A stretch of 64,000 bases of DNA from positions 372,001 through 436,000 of the forward strand of contig NZ_SUQN01000004.1 of the NCBI RefSeq assembly GCF_013337685.1. Reading direction: 5' to 3'. Below the pieces are notes generated by a model. It saw only the letters and a list, made by a program, of their open reading frames with translations. It ran no database searches and was not told the origin of the DNA. Source of the DNA: Citrobacter gillenii. Lineage in GTDB: Bacteria; Pseudomonadota; Gammaproteobacteria; Enterobacterales; Enterobacteriaceae. Made by a program: the position numbers and the translations under genes. The first letter of the stretch is position 1, and every line of letters begins with the position of its first letter. Shown piece after piece: positions 1 to 11,848 of this stretch.

Positions 1-16
1 CAGGCTTTTTCACTTT

Positions 17-2692
17 TTACTTCAGCATATTACGAATCACATAGTGCAAAATACCGTCGTTCTGGTAGTAGGTTAACTCCGTCGCAGTATCGATACGACA
101 GCGGCACATAATCACCTCTTTGCTGCCATCTGCGCGCATCATATTCACCGCAATTGTGGCGCCCGGTTGAATTGTTTGTAAATCCGTAATATCAATCACT
201 TCCTCACCGGTGAGTCCCAACGTTTTACGCGTCACCCCTTGCGGGAACTCCAGCGGCAGGATCCCCATACCAATCAGGTTAGAACGGTGAATTCGCTCAA
301 ACGATTCTGCGATGACCACGCGAATACCCAGTAAACGTGGACCTTTCGCTGCCCAGTCGCGACTGGAGCCTGATCCGTATTCCTTACCGGCAATCACCGC
401 CAGCGGCACGCTCTCCTGCTGATAACGCATGGCCGCATCGTAAATGGCTACCACTTCCGTCCCCGGTAAATGGCGAGTCATCCCGCCTTCAATTCCCGGC
501 ACCATTTCATTGCGGATACGAATGTTGGCAAAAGTACCTCGCATCATCACTTCATGATTTCCACGTCGTGAACCATAGGAGTTAAAATCCCGGCGCTCAA
601 CGCCGTGGCTCTGCAAATAGCGTCCTGCCGGGCTGTCCGCCTTAATGCTGCCAGCGGGGGAAATATGATCTGTGGTCACCGAGTCACCCAGCATCGCCAA
701 TATACGCGCTCCATGAATATCGTTTACCGGAGCCGGCGTAGCCTGCATGCCCTCGAAGAACGGTGACAGGCGAATATAGGTCGAGTCAGACTGCCAGCCG
801 TAGGTGTCGACACGATCAACATTGATCGATTTCCATTCCGGCGTACCTTCAAACACTTCCGCATACTCTTTGTGGAACATCTCCGTGGATACCTGCTCGA
901 CGGCGCGGGCAATTTCCCGTGCAGAAGGCCAGATATCTTTCAGATATACGGGGTCACCTTTTTTATCGTGTCCGAGCGGATCTTTGGTCAGGTTAATGTT
1001 CATATTGCCCGCCAGCGCGTAAGCGACCACCAGCGGCGGAGAGGCCAGCCAGTTCGTTTTCACTAACGGATGAATGCGTCCTTCAAAGTTACGGTTACCG
1101 GAAAGTACCGCCCCCACCGTCAGGTCACCTTTTTTAATCGCCGTTTCAATAGGATCGGGTAACGGCCCAGAGTTACCAATACAGGTGGTACAACCATAGC
1201 CAACCAGATTGAACCCCAGTTCATCAAGGTACGGGGTCAGCCGGGCCTGCGCCAGATAGTCAGACACCACTTTTGATCCCGGTGCTAGCGAGGCTTTGAC
1301 CCATGGTTGACGTTTCAGACCAAGAGTGACCGCTTTTTTCGCCAGTAAGCCCGCCGCCATCAGCACGCTCGGGTTTGAGGTGTTGGTACAGGAGGTAATA
1401 GCCGCAATCACCACCGCACCGTCTGGCAGCTGGTATTGATGACCGTTCAGAACATAGTCGACCGGCTGACTGTCTTTGTGCGAACTGTTCAGCTCAAGCT
1501 CATTGCTTGCCGCAAATGCTTTCGGGACATCCCCCAGCGCGACGCGATCCTGCGGACGCTTCGGTCCGGCCAGGCTGGCTTCCACATCGGCCATGTCCAG
1601 TTCCAGTGAACTGGTAAAGATCGGCGCATCGCCCGTATTACGCCACATTCCCTGCGCTTTGGCGTAGGACTCAACCAGCTCAACTTGCTCTTCGCTGCGA
1701 CCGCTCAGGCGCATGTATTCGAGCGTGACGCCATCAATGGGGAAGAAACCGCAGGTCGCACCATACTCCGGTGCCATATTGGCAATGGTGGCACGGTCTG
1801 CCAGCGGCAGCGTGTCGAGGCCATCACCATAGAACTCAACAAATTTACCGACCACACCGTGCTTACGCAGCATCTGGGTCACGGTCAGGACCAGATCGGT
1901 GGCGGTGATCCCCTCACGTAGTTTTCCATCCAGCTTGAAGCCCACGACATCCGGGATCAGCATCGAGACCGGTTGCCCCAGCATCGCGGCTTCTGCTTCA
2001 ATTCCGCCCACGCCCCACCCCAGTACACCAAGGCCGTTAATCATCGTAGTGTGGGAGTCGGTACCAACCAGCGTGTCCGGGTAAGCCACCCACTCGCCAT
2101 CCTGCAATTCACTCCACACCGCTTTTCCCAGGTATTCGAGGTTAACCTGGTGGCAGATCCCCGTCCCCGGCGGTACAACGCTGAAGCGGCTGAATGCCTG
2201 CTGCCCCCATTTCAGAAACACATAGCGCTCGTGGTTACGCTCCATTTCCAGGCGAACGTTCTCTTCGAACGCATCATCATCACCGAAGTGGTCTACCGTC
2301 ACCGAGTGGTCAATCACCAGATCAACAGGTGAAAGCGGGTTCACTTTAGCCGTATCACCGCCGAGGCGTTTAACCGCTTCGCGCATGGCCGCCAGATCGA
2401 CCACCGCCGGAACGCCGGTAAAATCCTGCATCAGTACACGGGCGGGTCGATAGGCAATCTCGCGATCGGCATGGGCATTGTCCAGCCATCGAGCCAGAGA
2501 ATGAATATCTTCTTCAGTAACTGAATCACCGTCCTGCCAGCGCAGCAGGTTTTCCAGCAAGACTTTTAGCGATTTGGGTAGACGGGTGATATCACCCAAT
2601 GATTTGGCAGCCAGCGGCAAACTGTAGTAGCGGTAGGTTTTATCTTTAACCTGCAATGTGTCCTTACTGGCTTCGCGTAGGGTCGACGACAT
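17..2692 (-). CDS. acnA: aconitate hydratase A
   Basis: Aconitase of the TCA cycle; it interconverts citrate and isocitrate in the cytoplasm using a [4Fe-4S] cluster. The protein has 891 residues, the full length of enterobacterial AcnA. The three cluster ligands are visible as Cys435 (in SCTNTSNP) and Cys501/Cys504 (in [10 protein letters not shown]). The swivelling C-terminal domain carries the [15 protein letters not shown] loop. The ATG has GGAG about six bases upstream. The gene is preceded by an ERIC element and yciX/ymiA, the same neighbourhood as in E. coli. In E. coli AcnA is the stationary-phase and oxidative-stress aconitase; no regulator site was assigned here. Identification is by direct recognition of the sequence. 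Confidence 0.98.
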   Translation of the reverse strand: MSSTLREASKDTLQVKDKTYRYYSLPLAAKSLGDITRLPKSLKVLLENLLRWQDGDSVTEEDIHSLARWLDNAHADREIAYRPARVLMQDFTGVPAVVDLAAMREAVKRLGGDTAKVNPLSPVDLVIDHSVTVDHFGDDDAFEENVRLEMERNHERYVFLKWGQQAFSRFSVVPPGTGICHQVNLEYLGKAVWSELQDGEWVAYPDTLVGTDSHTTMINGLGVLGWGVGGIEAEAAMLGQPVSMLIPDVVGFKLDGKLREGITATDLVLTVTQMLRKHGVVGKFVEFYGDGLDTLPLADRATIANMAPEYGATCGFFPIDGVTLEYMRLSGRSEEQVELVESYAKAQGMWRNTGDAPIFTSSLELDMADVEASLAGPKRPQDRVALGDVPKAFAASNELELNSSHKDSQPVDYVLNGHQYQLPDGAVVIAAITSCTNTSNPSVLMAAGLLAKKAVTLGLKRQPWVKASLAPGSKVVSDYLAQARLTPYLDELGFNLVGYGCTTCIGNSGPLPDPIETAIKKGDLTVGAVLSGNRNFEGRIHPLVKTNWLASPPLVVAYALAGNMNINLTKDPLGHDKKGDPVYLKDIWPSAREIARAVEQVSTEMFHKEYAEVFEGTPEWKSINVDRVDTYGWQSDSTYIRLSPFFEGMQATPAPVNDIHGARILAMLGDSVTTDHISPAGSIKADSPAGRYLQSHGVERRDFNSYGSRRGNHEVMMRGTFANIRIRNEMVPGIEGGMTRHLPGTEVVAIYDAAMRYQQESVPLAVIAGKEYGSGSSRDWAAKGPRLLGIRVVIAESFERIHRSNLIGMGILPLEFPQGVTRKTLGLTGEEVIDITDLQTIQPGATIAVNMMRADGSKEVIMCRCRIDTATELTYYQNDGILHYVIRNMLK

Positions 2693-3035
2693 AGCTCCTC
2701 CTTAAATGACAGGGTGGCATCCCCTGACTTTTCTCAGGGTTAGTATTAAAGATAACACAAACAAAATGTAACGCTTTGATAACAACTCAAATTGATAAAA
2801 GCGGAGAAGCATAAATGGCGATACAAGGGGATTACGGCGTGAAGGTGGAATTACGTCATTCACTCTTCAATACGGTGAACTAATTCTAATGAAGATATAG
2901 CCAAAATAATTAGAGCGGCATGAAGGCGGCAAGTGAGTGAATCGCCAGGAGCATAGATAACTATGTGACTGGGGTGAACGAACGGAAATAACGCACATGC
3001 TGCTTTAAGTATGACGGCTATAAAACGCGGGTTAA
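2693..3035. other. acnA upstream intergenic region
   Basis: A 343-bp gap between acnA and yciX. The acnA-proximal half (about 2700-2890) should hold the acnA promoter; no clear -35/-10 pair was assigned. The distal part is an ERIC element (2896-3022). No gene was found. Confidence 0.6.
2896..3022. repeat. ERIC element (127 bp)
   Basis: Enterobacterial repetitive intergenic consensus element. The ends are inverted repeats (TATAGCC at the left, GGCTATA at the right). The core holds the hallmark GTGAATCGCCAGGAGC, followed by TGTGACTGGGGTGAACG, which match the conserved core used for ERIC typing primers. The length from terminal repeat to terminal repeat is exactly 127 bp, the canonical full-length ERIC. 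It lies between yciX and acnA. If the ymiA-yciX-acnA transcript reads through, the element would fold in the RNA and could affect acnA expression. Confidence 0.93.
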
Positions 3036-3206
3036 TTATTGTTTCTGTTCTTCATCTTCATCAAATAGATCAATAAAAGCCTGCTGTGCCGGGGAAAGTT
3101 GCCACGCGTCAGGAATATTCTTTCTACATTCAGTAGTCGCATCCTGCGCTGGCTCATTGTCTTGCTGAGAAGGTGTAGACGTGGGTTGCTGCTGTTGCAC
3201 GGACAT
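3036..3206 (-). CDS. yciX: small protein YciX
   Basis: Small protein of 56 residues in the position of E. coli yciX, between ymiA and acnA. The sequence is hydrophilic, Gln-rich at the N-terminus (MSVQQQQP) and acidic at the C-terminus (FDEDEEQKQ), with no membrane segment. An upstream extension is possible in frame, but the ATG at 3206 follows the ymiA stop by two bases and is the natural start for a coupled pair. Function is unknown. The call rests on position and size more than on recalled sequence. Confidence 0.72.
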   Translation of the reverse strand: MSVQQQQPTSTPSQQDNEPAQDATTECRKNIPDAWQLSPAQQAFIDLFDEDEEQKQ

Positions 3207-3208
3207 GA

Positions 3209-3349
3209 CTAACTCCACACATTCCAAACCACGAGCGCAACAACAATCCAGAATAGGACTGAACCGAGAAAGACCGTGAACCATGCTTTACGTTTCAGCG
3301 CGGGATCCCGGCGTGCTGGCTGGTTTCCAGAAGGCATCGCTAACCTCAT
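3209..3349 (-). CDS. ymiA: small membrane protein YmiA
   Basis: A 46-residue protein beginning MRLAMPSGNQ, very close to E. coli YmiA. It has a basic N-terminal half (RRDPALKRKAW) and one C-terminal membrane helix (about residues 24-44, VFLGSVLFWIVVALVVW). This predicts a single-pass inner-membrane protein with its N-terminus in the cytoplasm. A longer reading frame exists upstream, but the start at 3349 matches the E. coli protein. The stop lies two bases before the yciX start, so the two are probably co-translated. Function is unknown. Confidence 0.88.
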   Translation of the reverse strand: MRLAMPSGNQPARRDPALKRKAWFTVFLGSVLFWIVVALVVWNVWS

Positions 3350-3596
3350 ACTATCGAAATCACTTATCATATTGGCACCAAACGATTGGTACAATTAATC
3401 ATCAGATAAGAGAAATCCTAAAGAAAAAGGCGTGAAAAAGCCAGTTAATTTTCGAATCCTGGGCCGTGAATAAATCAATTGTTTGATCCGATTTAAATAT
3501 TTGACAGGGTTTTGAGCAGATTTTCTAATTTAAAACTACTTTGGCGAACATTCTCCTTAAATAATATGCGGTTAATGTAACTAATTCAGATTTGCC

Positions 3597-3630
3597 CGTC
3601 GGTAGCGTTTTTCATACTGAGATACCGACG
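3597..3630 (-). terminator. hairpin downstream of cysB
   Basis: Perfect 8-bp inverted repeat (CGTCGGTA / TACCGACG) with an 18-base loop just after the cysB stop. It lacks a clean U-tract on the minus strand, so it may be an RNA 3'-end structure rather than a strong intrinsic terminator. Confidence 0.4.
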
Positions 3631-3645
3631 AGCGCTGGCCCGTTA

Positions 3646-4635
<990 letters not shown>

Positions 4636-4763
4636 TTAGCGGCATCAGACCATCGTTTATGAGCAGGCTGAATCGCGCTGCTAATACGATTTAATAATAA
4701 AAAGTTTGTTAACTATAACCACTATATCATTTTAATCAGAGCTGTATAGATACCGTCACCTAT

Positions 4764-4790
4764 AAAAAAGGGCCGCTTACGCGACCCTTT
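4764..4790 (-). terminator. topA terminator
   Basis: Read on the minus strand: stem AAAGGGTCGC, loop GTAA, stem GCGGCCCTTT, running into a T-tract. It sits 26 bp after the topA stop codon and is an intrinsic terminator for topA. Confidence 0.8.
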
Positions 4791-4815
4791 AAGGCGATGT
4801 CAAACTGTCGGGCTG

Positions 4816-7413
4816 TTACTTCTTGCCTTCTACCCATTTACCGTCAACAAAGAATGCAGACCAGCCGGTCGCCTTACCGTCTTTCTCGGCAGACACATAC
4901 TGCTGCTTGGTTTTACGGCTAAAACGCACCATCGCTTTGTTGCCATCCGGATCGGTCTGCGGCGCATCGGCAAGGTAGCGCAGTTTTTCCGGCAGACGAT
5001 CGCGGAAGCGGTACAGCTCTTCCACTAACGGCGCACGCGTCTCACGCGATTTCGGGAAGGTATTCGCCGCCAGGAAGATACCTGCTGCGCCATCACGTAA
5101 CACGAAATACGCGTCCGATTTTTCACACGGCAATTCCGGCAGTGGAACCGGATCTTCCTTCGGTGGCGCAACTTCGCCATTACGCAGGATCTTACGGGTG
5201 TTTTTACACTCGTCGTTAGTACACGCCATGTATTTACCGAAACGCCCCATTTTCAGGTGCATTTCAGAACCACATTTCTCGCACTCGACGATCGGACCGT
5301 CGTAGCCCTTGATGCGGAACTCGCCTTCTTCGATTTCGTAACCGTCGCAAGTTGGGTTGTTACCACACACATGCAGCTTACGTTTTGGATCGATGAGGTA
5401 GCTGTCCATCGCCGTGCCGCACTTCTGGCAACGGCGCTTCGCGCGTAACGCGTTAGTTTCCGCGTCATCGCCTTCCAGCACGTTCAGCACTTCGTTTTCC
5501 GGCACCAGGTTAATGGTGGTTTTGCAGCGCTCTTTTGGTGGCAGCGCGTAACCGGAACAACCGAGGAATACACCGGTACTGGCGGTACGGATACCCATCT
5601 GACGACTACAGGTTGGACAGTCGATGCTGGTCAGAACCATCTGGTTCGGACGCATACCGCCCTCTTCAGGATCTTTCTCGGCTTTATCGAGTTGCTGAGT
5701 AAAATCACTGAAGAAGTTGTCGAGCACGCCCTTCCATTCGGCTTCGTGTTTCGCCACCTGGTCGAGACTGTTTTCCATCTGCGCGGTGAAATCGTAGTTC
5801 ATCAATTCGCGGAAGTTTTCTTCCAGGCGGTCGGTGACGATTTCACCCATTTTTTCTGCGTAGAAACGACGGTTCTCAACACGGACATAGCCGCGATCCT
5901 GAATCGTAGAGATGATCGACGCATAGGTAGATGGACGACCGATACCGCGCTTTTCAAGCTCTTTAACCAGTGACGCTTCGCTGAAGCGCGCAGGCGGTTT
6001 GGTAAAGTGCTGTGCGGGGGTCAGTTCAACCAATGTCAGCACATCGCCTTTATCCACCGCCGGTAAGATACGATCTTCATCGCCTTTACGCAGGGCTGGC
6101 ATGACCTTAGTCCAGCCATCAAACCGCAGAATACGACCGCGCGCCTTCAGGCGGTAATCACCTGCGCCAACGGTCAGCGTGGTGGAGTCATATTTAGCTG
6201 GCGTCATCTGACAGGCGACAAACTGACGCCAGATCAGCTGATACAGTTTTTGCGCATCAGCTTCCATATCTTTCAGCGATTCAGCCAGTACGGCGACGTC
6301 TGAAGGACGGATGGCTTCGTGCGCTTCCTGCGAGTTTTCTTTACTGGCGTACTGGTTTGCGCTCTCCGGCAAATACTTTTTACCAAAGTTTTCGCCGATG
6401 TAATCGCGGACCATAGAAACCGCATCCTGGCTCAGGTTGGTTGAGTCAGTACGCATATAGGTGATGTAGCCCGCTTCATACAAGCGTTGCGCCATCATCA
6501 TGGTTTTCTTCACGCCAAAGCCCAAACGGGTGCTGGCAGCCTGTTGCAACGTAGAGGTGATGAACGGCGCGCCAGGTTTGCTGCTGGTCGGCTTATCTTC
6601 ACGCTCCAGCACGCTGTAACGTGCTTTTTCCAGCAGGCTTACCGCAGCAAGTGTCTGTTCGCGGTTAACCGGACGGAACGGCTTCTCGTTGTGGTGCGTG
6701 ACTTCCAGTGGCAGCGCCTCACCGGAAGGCGTCGTGGTGCTGGCATCTATTTCCCAGAATTCTTCCGGAACGAATGCCTTGATCTCACGTTCACGCTCTA
6801 CAACCAGGCGCACGGCGACCGACTGTACGCGACCGGCAGACAGGCCACGAGCAATCTTTTTCCACAGCAGCGGCGACACCATATAGCCCACAACGCGGTC
6901 CATAAAGCGGCGTGCCTGTTGCGCATTGACACGGTCGATGTTCAGTTCGCCCGGCTTTTCAAACGCTTGCTGAATGGCATTTTTGGTAATTTCATTAAAC
7001 ACCACGCGACTGTAGCGGGTGTCGTCGCCCCCGATCACTTCCCGCAGGTGCCATGCAATGGCTTCCCCTTCGCGGTCAAGGTCAGTTGCGAGATAGATGT
7101 GGTCGGCCTTTTCAGCCAATTGTTTCAGTTCAGAGACGACCTTCTCTTTACCGGGCAGCACTTCATAGCGCGCATCCCAGTTGTGCCACGGGTCAACCCC
7201 CATACGGTTGACGAGAGCGCCACGTTCATCCTTTTTGGGCTTTTTAGCCGTTTTGGTGGCGGTTGAGTCGGCGCTCTTTTTAGTTGCTGAGCCACTGGTC
7301 GGCAAATCACGGATATGACCGACGCTGGATTTCACCACGTAGTCATTACCCAGATATTTGTTGATCGTTTTGGCTTTTGCCGGGGACTCAACGATGACAA
7401 GAGCTTTACCCAT
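4816..7413 (-). CDS. topA: DNA topoisomerase I
   Basis: Type IA topoisomerase that relaxes negatively supercoiled DNA. The protein has 865 residues, as in E. coli. The TOPRIM domain is at the N-terminus ([14 protein letters not shown], and DLDREGEA with the metal-binding acidic residues). The active-site tyrosine lies in YMRTDSTN near residue 319. Three C-terminal four-cysteine zinc ribbons begin at CPTC, CQKC and CEKC, followed by the basic tail. The ATG at 7413 gives MGKALVI and has AAAGGTG upstream; a GTG two codons earlier is in frame but is not the known start. The long upstream region is consistent with the multiple supercoiling-sensitive promoters known for topA. Confidence 0.98.
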   Translation of the reverse strand: MGKALVIVESPAKAKTINKYLGNDYVVKSSVGHIRDLPTSGSATKKSADSTATKTAKKPKKDERGALVNRMGVDPWHNWDARYEVLPGKEKVVSELKQLAEKADHIYLATDLDREGEAIAWHLREVIGGDDTRYSRVVFNEITKNAIQQAFEKPGELNIDRVNAQQARRFMDRVVGYMVSPLLWKKIARGLSAGRVQSVAVRLVVEREREIKAFVPEEFWEIDASTTTPSGEALPLEVTHHNEKPFRPVNREQTLAAVSLLEKARYSVLEREDKPTSSKPGAPFITSTLQQAASTRLGFGVKKTMMMAQRLYEAGYITYMRTDSTNLSQDAVSMVRDYIGENFGKKYLPESANQYASKENSQEAHEAIRPSDVAVLAESLKDMEADAQKLYQLIWRQFVACQMTPAKYDSTTLTVGAGDYRLKARGRILRFDGWTKVMPALRKGDEDRILPAVDKGDVLTLVELTPAQHFTKPPARFSEASLVKELEKRGIGRPSTYASIISTIQDRGYVRVENRRFYAEKMGEIVTDRLEENFRELMNYDFTAQMENSLDQVAKHEAEWKGVLDNFFSDFTQQLDKAEKDPEEGGMRPNQMVLTSIDCPTCSRQMGIRTASTGVFLGCSGYALPPKERCKTTINLVPENEVLNVLEGDDAETNALRAKRRCQKCGTAMDSYLIDPKRKLHVCGNNPTCDGYEIEEGEFRIKGYDGPIVECEKCGSEMHLKMGRFGKYMACTNDECKNTRKILRNGEVAPPKEDPVPLPELPCEKSDAYFVLRDGAAGIFLAANTFPKSRETRAPLVEELYRFRDRLPEKLRYLADAPQTDPDGNKAMVRFSRKTKQQYVSAEKDGKATGWSAFFVDGKWVEGKK

Positions 7414-7812
7414 ATTCACCTTTACCTAATTTGATTCTTCCAGGAATGCGTCGCGCGTTGATTCACCTTCCACTGGCGACGAGACATCGATATGGTCTCT
7501 GCGTCGGCGGATATCAACCCTGGTACCGGTCGCGGGTTCGTAATGTAACTCCCATCTAACTGAGTTAACAGGATTTTTTTCACGAATTCGCTAAAGCACG
7601 ACGGAATATTGGTCGAATGTCAAGCAAATCTGTTGCCAGATTGACGAAAGCGTCACACTGTACCTGATAAAATGCGTTACGCAACTTTATTAGCATGCAA
7701 AAACAAATCTCGCCAGTAGGCACACTATCGTAAGACCCGCTCTTTTATCAGGGAATATTTGCCCATAAGGCGGGCTCGGCGTAGACTAATGTCCTTGTTT
7801 AAGGAGTAAATA
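7414..7812. promoter_or_regulatory. divergent topA / yciN promoter region
   Basis: A 399-bp gap between the divergently transcribed topA and yciN. It must contain the promoters of both. In E. coli topA is driven by several promoters; I did not assign individual -35/-10 boxes here. A GC-rich stretch (about 7765-7785) sits just upstream of the yciN ribosome-binding site. No small open reading frame was found. Confidence 0.55.
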
Positions 7813-8064
7813 ATGCATAAAGACACTCAACCCATCGATCGCGAAACTCTGCTGATTGAAGCCAACAAAATCATTCGTGAGCATGAGGACACGCTGGCGG
7901 GGATTGTCGCCACCGGCGTCACACAGCGTAATGGCGTGCTGGTTTTCAGCGGAGATTACTTTTTAGATGAACAAGGGCTTCCTACGCCAAAAAGCACCGC
8001 AGTGTTTAATATGTTTAAACACCTGGCGCATGTCCTTTCTGAAAAGTATCACCTGATCGATTAA
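7813..8064 (+). CDS. yciN: DUF2498 family protein YciN
   Basis: An 83-residue soluble protein close to E. coli YciN, a conserved enterobacterial protein of unknown function. It has no signal peptide or membrane segment. The ATG follows AAGGAG with seven-base spacing. It is transcribed divergently from topA, as in E. coli, and is followed by a REP pair rather than a clear terminator. Confidence 0.93.
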   Translation: MHKDTQPIDRETLLIEANKIIREHEDTLAGIVATGVTQRNGVLVFSGDYFLDEQGLPTPKSTAVFNMFKHLAHVLSEKYHLID

Positions 8065-8078
8065 TACAAGAAATGATT

Positions 8079-8163
8079 TGCCGGATGGCGGCTCCGCCTT
8101 ATCCGGCCTACGATGCGACGATCCTGTAGGCCGGATAAGATGCTTTAGCATCGCCATCCGGCA
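8079..8163. repeat. REP/BIME element (two inverted REP units)
   Basis: Two inverted REP units face each other. The first holds GCCGGATGGCGGCTCC and TTATCCGGCCTAC; the second holds GTAGGCCGGATAAG and CATCCGGCAA. The pair fills the space between the convergent 3' ends of yciN and sohB, the usual position for REP sequences, where they protect mRNA 3' ends. Confidence 0.9.
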
Positions 8164-8172
8164 ATGACAATT

Positions 8173-9219
8173 TTACATCAACGGTTTTTGACCACGCTGC
8201 CACCAGCGCAGCAGCAAGCGATCCGCACTTTCCGCTGCACTACCAGTGAAACGGTCCATCAGTTTTTTGCGCTGCAGATAGCGTACGTTAAGCACTTCGC
8301 GACCCTCCATCAAACTCAGGATCACCTCATCGCTGGTATTGATTTCATCCACCAGCCCATTTTCCAGCGCCTGTTGACCGAACCAGTGTTCCCCAGTGGC
8401 AACCTGTTCAATGTCCAGAGTCGGACGCATGCGGTGCACAAAATCTTTAAACAGATGATGCGTTTCGTTCAGGTCTTCGCGGAATTTCTGACGCCCCTCT
8501 TCCGTGTTCTCACCAAGCAGCGTCAGCGTCCGTTTGTATTGCCCGGCAGTGTGCAACTCAATATCAATGTCTTTGCCTTTCAGGAAACGGTTAAAGTTAG
8601 GGATCTGCGCCACCACGCCAATTGAGCCCACAATAGCAAACGGTGCCGAAACAATTTTATCTGCCACGCAGGCCATCATGTATCCGCCGCTGGCGGCAAC
8701 TTTATCGACCGTCACCGTTAATGGGATCTGCTTATCGCGCAGACGCTGCAATTGTGATGCCGCCAGCCCATAGCCATGCACCACACCGCCGGGGCTTTCC
8801 AGGCGAATAACCACCTGATCTTGTGGTTTTACTACCGCCAGTACCGCCGTCACCTCTTCACGCAGCGCGCTGACTTCATGGGCATCCATACTGCCTTTAA
8901 AATCAAGCACCCAGACACGCGGTTTACCCGACGATGTATTCTCTCCCAATTTTGCTTTGGCTTTGGCCGCCTTCGCGTCCAGCTTGTGCTTTTTTTTCTG
9001 CGCTTTATGCCAGAGCTTTTGTTGGTGGCTGTCCAGTAAAGACATCGCCAGGTCTTCTTTCATCTCTTTATATTGTTCACTGAGATTAATGACCCGGAGT
9101 TCACCGCGCTGACGCTTGCGTTGTGTCGCATTAACGATCAGCATAACAATCACCGCAATCGCCACTACCACTGTGACGATTTTTGCCAAAAACAGCCCAT
9201 ATTCAGACAACAATTCCAC
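8173..9219 (-). CDS. sohB: inner-membrane S49 family peptidase SohB
   Basis: Predicted membrane-anchored serine protease of the SppA/S49 family; E. coli sohB is a multicopy suppressor of degP mutants. The GTG at 9219 gives 348 residues starting VELLSEYG, with AAGGTGG just upstream. A 24-codon extension exists but is not part of the family. One N-terminal membrane helix (about 10-30) is followed by a lysine/alanine-rich linker (KKKHKLDAKAAKAKAKLG). The S49 domain has the ASGGYM nucleophile Ser region and a downstream general-base Lys. It converges with yciN, separated by a REP pair. Confidence 0.95.
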   Translation of the reverse strand: MELLSEYGLFLAKIVTVVVAIAVIVMLIVNATQRKRQRGELRVINLSEQYKEMKEDLAMSLLDSHQQKLWHKAQKKKHKLDAKAAKAKAKLGENTSSGKPRVWVLDFKGSMDAHEVSALREEVTAVLAVVKPQDQVVIRLESPGGVVHGYGLAASQLQRLRDKQIPLTVTVDKVAASGGYMMACVADKIVSAPFAIVGSIGVVAQIPNFNRFLKGKDIDIELHTAGQYKRTLTLLGENTEEGRQKFREDLNETHHLFKDFVHRMRPTLDIEQVATGEHWFGQQALENGLVDEINTSDEVILSLMEGREVLNVRYLQRKKLMDRFTGSAAESADRLLLRWWQRGQKPLM

Positions 9220-9440
9220 GAATCCCACCTTGGTTAAACAACGCAACTTTCGCTCAGTGTACAACAGGTGTGTTAACCCGTCTTGCTTCATCCATCCGCA
9301 TGGTAATCGGTAAAAAGCATGACAAAGTGTTCATTTTACGGTGTTATTACCTTTGGCTGATTGAAAAATAGCAGGGTTTAAGGCATAAAACCGACAAGTT
9401 CTAGAAAACGGGATGGCCAGAGCGTCGCCGAGGAGTAACC

Positions 9441-10202
9441 GTGCATTACCAACCCAAACAAGATCTGTTACAGGATCGCATTATTCTGGTCACCGGAGCC
9501 AGCGATGGCATCGGTCGAGAAGCTGCGCTGACCTATGCCCGCTACGGTGCAACCGTGATTCTGCTCGGGCGCAATGAAGAAAAACTTCGTCAGGTCGCCC
9601 AGGCCGTTTCCGCAGAAAACGGCGTGCCCGCGCAGTGGTTTACGCTGGATCTGCTGACCTGTACTTCCACTGAGTGCCATGAACTGGCGCAGCGAATCAA
9701 CGCCCATTACCCGCGTCTGGATGGCGTGTTGCATAATGCCGGGTTACTGGGTGAAATCGGTCCGATGATCGAACAAACTCCGCAGGTCTGGCAGGAGGTC
9801 ATGCAGGTAAACGTCAATGCCACCTTTATGCTGACCCAGGCGCTGCTCCCTTTGTTGCTTAAGTCTGATTCTGGATCGTTGGTCTTTACCTCATCCAGCG
9901 TTGGTCGTCAGGGACGCGCCAACTGGGGGGCCTATGCAACCTCGAAGTTTGCCACCGAAGGCATGATGCAGGTGCTGGCAGACGAGTATCAAAACCATCA
10001 TTTGCGCGTAAACTGTATTAATCCTGGCGGCACGCGTACCGGCATGCGTGCCAGCGCATTCCCGACAGAAGATCCACAAAAATTAAAAACACCCGCCGAC
10101 ATTATGCCGCTGTACCTGTGGCTGATGGGCGACGACAGCCGGCGTAAAACCGGTATGACCTTCGACGCCCAACCGGGCCGTAAACCAGGAATTGCCCAAT
10201 GA
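9441..10202 (+). CDS. yciK: short-chain dehydrogenase/reductase YciK
   Basis: Cytoplasmic NAD(P)-dependent oxidoreductase of the classical SDR family; the physiological substrate is unknown. It is 253 residues with a GTG start and AGGAG upstream. Visible motifs are the GASDGIG nucleotide-binding loop (about 19-25), LHNAG, the catalytic Ser in FTSSSVG, and the YATSK catalytic Tyr/Lys pair. The stop overlaps the btuR start by four bases (ATGA), so the two genes are translationally coupled, as in E. coli. Confidence 0.95.
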   Translation: MHYQPKQDLLQDRIILVTGASDGIGREAALTYARYGATVILLGRNEEKLRQVAQAVSAENGVPAQWFTLDLLTCTSTECHELAQRINAHYPRLDGVLHNAGLLGEIGPMIEQTPQVWQEVMQVNVNATFMLTQALLPLLLKSDSGSLVFTSSSVGRQGRANWGAYATSKFATEGMMQVLADEYQNHHLRVNCINPGGTRTGMRASAFPTEDPQKLKTPADIMPLYLWLMGDDSRRKTGMTFDAQPGRKPGIAQ

Positions 10203-10789
10203 GTGAAGAACGCTATCAGCAGCGCCAGCAGCGCGTAAAAGACCGTGTTGACGCACGCGTTGCCGCCGCAAAGGACGAGCGCGGTATCATCATCGTCTTT
10301 ACCGGCAACGGTAAAGGGAAAACCACCGCCGCATTTGGTACCGCCACGCGCGCGGTCGGTCACGGTAAAAAAGTCGGCGTGGTGCAGTTCATTAAAGGCA
10401 CGTGGCCCAACGGCGAACGAAACTTACTGGAACCCCACGGCGTGGAGTTTCAGGTCATGGCGACAGGATTTACCTGGGAGACGCAAAACCGAGATTCTGA
10501 CACCGCTGCCTGTCTGGCCGTGTGGGAGCACGGTAAACGGATGCTGGCCGATCCTGAGCTGGATATGGTGGTGCTGGATGAGTTGACGTACATGGTGGCG
10601 TATGACTATCTACCGCTGGAAGAGGTGCTCGACGCCTTAAGCGCGCGCCCTTCTCACCAGACAGTGATTATCACTGGTCGAGGATGCCATCGCGATATTT
10701 TGGAATTAGCTGATACGGTCAGCGAGTTGCGCCCGGTCAAGCACGCCTTTGAGGCGGGGGTGAAAGCCCAAATAGGGATCGATTATTGA
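10199..10789 (+). CDS. btuR: cob(I)yrinic acid a,c-diamide adenosyltransferase
   Basis: ATP:corrinoid adenosyltransferase (BtuR/CobA, also called cobO). It transfers the 5'-deoxyadenosyl group of ATP to cobalt(I) corrinoids to make adenosylcobalamin. It is 196 residues, full length. The P-loop GNGKGKT lies at residues 36-42, near the N-terminus as in CobA, and is followed by the conserved VQFIKG and VVLDELTY segments. It is coupled to yciK by a four-base overlap. Citrobacter and Salmonella need this enzyme for de novo or salvage cobalamin synthesis. Confidence 0.96.
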   Translation: MSEERYQQRQQRVKDRVDARVAAAKDERGIIIVFTGNGKGKTTAAFGTATRAVGHGKKVGVVQFIKGTWPNGERNLLEPHGVEFQVMATGFTWETQNRDSDTAACLAVWEHGKRMLADPELDMVVLDELTYMVAYDYLPLEEVLDALSARPSHQTVIITGRGCHRDILELADTVSELRPVKHAFEAGVKAQIGIDY

Positions 10790-10791
10790 GT

Positions 10792-10868
10792 GTAGGCCGG
10801 ATAAGGCGTTTGCGCCGCATCCGGCTCCACGCTAACGCCTGATGGCGTTTTGCTTATCAGGCCTACTC
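10792..10868. repeat. REP/BIME element
   Basis: GTAGGCCGGATAAGGCG and CGCATCCGGC form one REP unit. An imperfect inverted unit follows, with CGCCTGATGGCG and TTATCAGGCCTAC. The element lies between the convergent 3' ends of btuR and rluB. Confidence 0.87.
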
Positions 10869-10872
10869 ATGA

Positions 10873-11748
10873 TTAACCGTTGTTGTTACGACCGCCCGGA
10901 CGACGGCTACCGCCGACCTGGGTGTGACGTTTAACTGCACGGCGGATCTGGTTCGCTTTCATGCGACGACGGTCTTTCTCAACAGCAACCTTCGAGCTGG
11001 TTTCCGGCTGCAGTTCCACCAGTTGACGCAGATAGTTTGTCTGGGCGAGATCAAGCTCCGTCCAGCCACCACGCGGCAGACCTTTCGGCAGCGGAATATC
11101 ACCGTAACGTACGCGGATCAAACGGCTCACCTGCACGCCAACGGCTTCCCAGAGGCGACGCACTTCGCGGTTGCGCCCTTCGGTCAAGGTGACGTTATAC
11201 CACTGGTTAATCCCTTCACCACCGCTGAACTTGATGGTTTTAAATGCGGCCGGACCATCTTCGAGTTGCACGCCACGGCTCAGGTCACGCAGTTTCGTTT
11301 CATCCACCTGACCAAACACACGCACCGCGTATTCACGCTCAACTTCACGGCTCGGGTGCATCAGACGGTTCGCCAGTTCACCATCGGTGGTGAACAGCAG
11401 TAAACCACAGGTATTCACGTCCAGACGCCCCACCGCAATCCAGCGCGCATCGCGCAGTTTTGGTAGACGGTCAAAGACGGTCGGACGACCTTCCGGGTCA
11501 TTACGGGTACACAATTCACCTTCCGGCTTGTAATACGCCAGAACGCGGCAGATTTGTTCCGCAGATTCTTTAACCGAAATCAGATGACCGTCGATACGGA
11601 TTTTCAGACCCGGTGTTACGTCAACGCGATCGCCAAGCGTGGCAATTTTGCCGTCAACGCTCACGCGACCTGCTGCAATAATGGTTTCAATTTCACGGCG
11701 AGAACCGTGGCCAGCGCGCGCCAGCACTTTTTGTAACTTTTCGCTCAT
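10873..11748 (-). CDS. rluB: 23S rRNA pseudouridine(2605) synthase
   Basis: Makes pseudouridine 2605 in 23S rRNA. It is 291 residues from the ATG at 11748, which follows AAAGGAAG; a nine-codon upstream extension is not conserved. An N-terminal S4 RNA-binding domain (about 3-60, [16 protein letters not shown]) precedes the RsuA-type catalytic domain with the active-site Asp in [11 protein letters not shown]. The C-terminal tail is basic and ends in [10 protein letters not shown], like E. coli RluB. It converges with btuR. Confidence 0.97.
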   Translation of the reverse strand: MSEKLQKVLARAGHGSRREIETIIAAGRVSVDGKIATLGDRVDVTPGLKIRIDGHLISVKESAEQICRVLAYYKPEGELCTRNDPEGRPTVFDRLPKLRDARWIAVGRLDVNTCGLLLFTTDGELANRLMHPSREVEREYAVRVFGQVDETKLRDLSRGVQLEDGPAAFKTIKFSGGEGINQWYNVTLTEGRNREVRRLWEAVGVQVSRLIRVRYGDIPLPKGLPRGGWTELDLAQTNYLRQLVELQPETSSKVAVEKDRRRMKANQIRRAVKRHTQVGGSRRPGGRNNNG

Positions 11749-11848
11749 AGAGCTTCCTTTAGGTGTCGCCTTCACAGGCGTCGAACAGGAGAATCAACGG
11801 CGCCAGTTAGCACCATTTTAAGGCCGCGTAGTATACCGAGTTGCGCCC

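Noticed and set aside
6487-7266. 259-codon open frame antisense to topA
   Set aside because: Shadow frame, rich in Arg, His and Phe, overlapping the conserved topA core.
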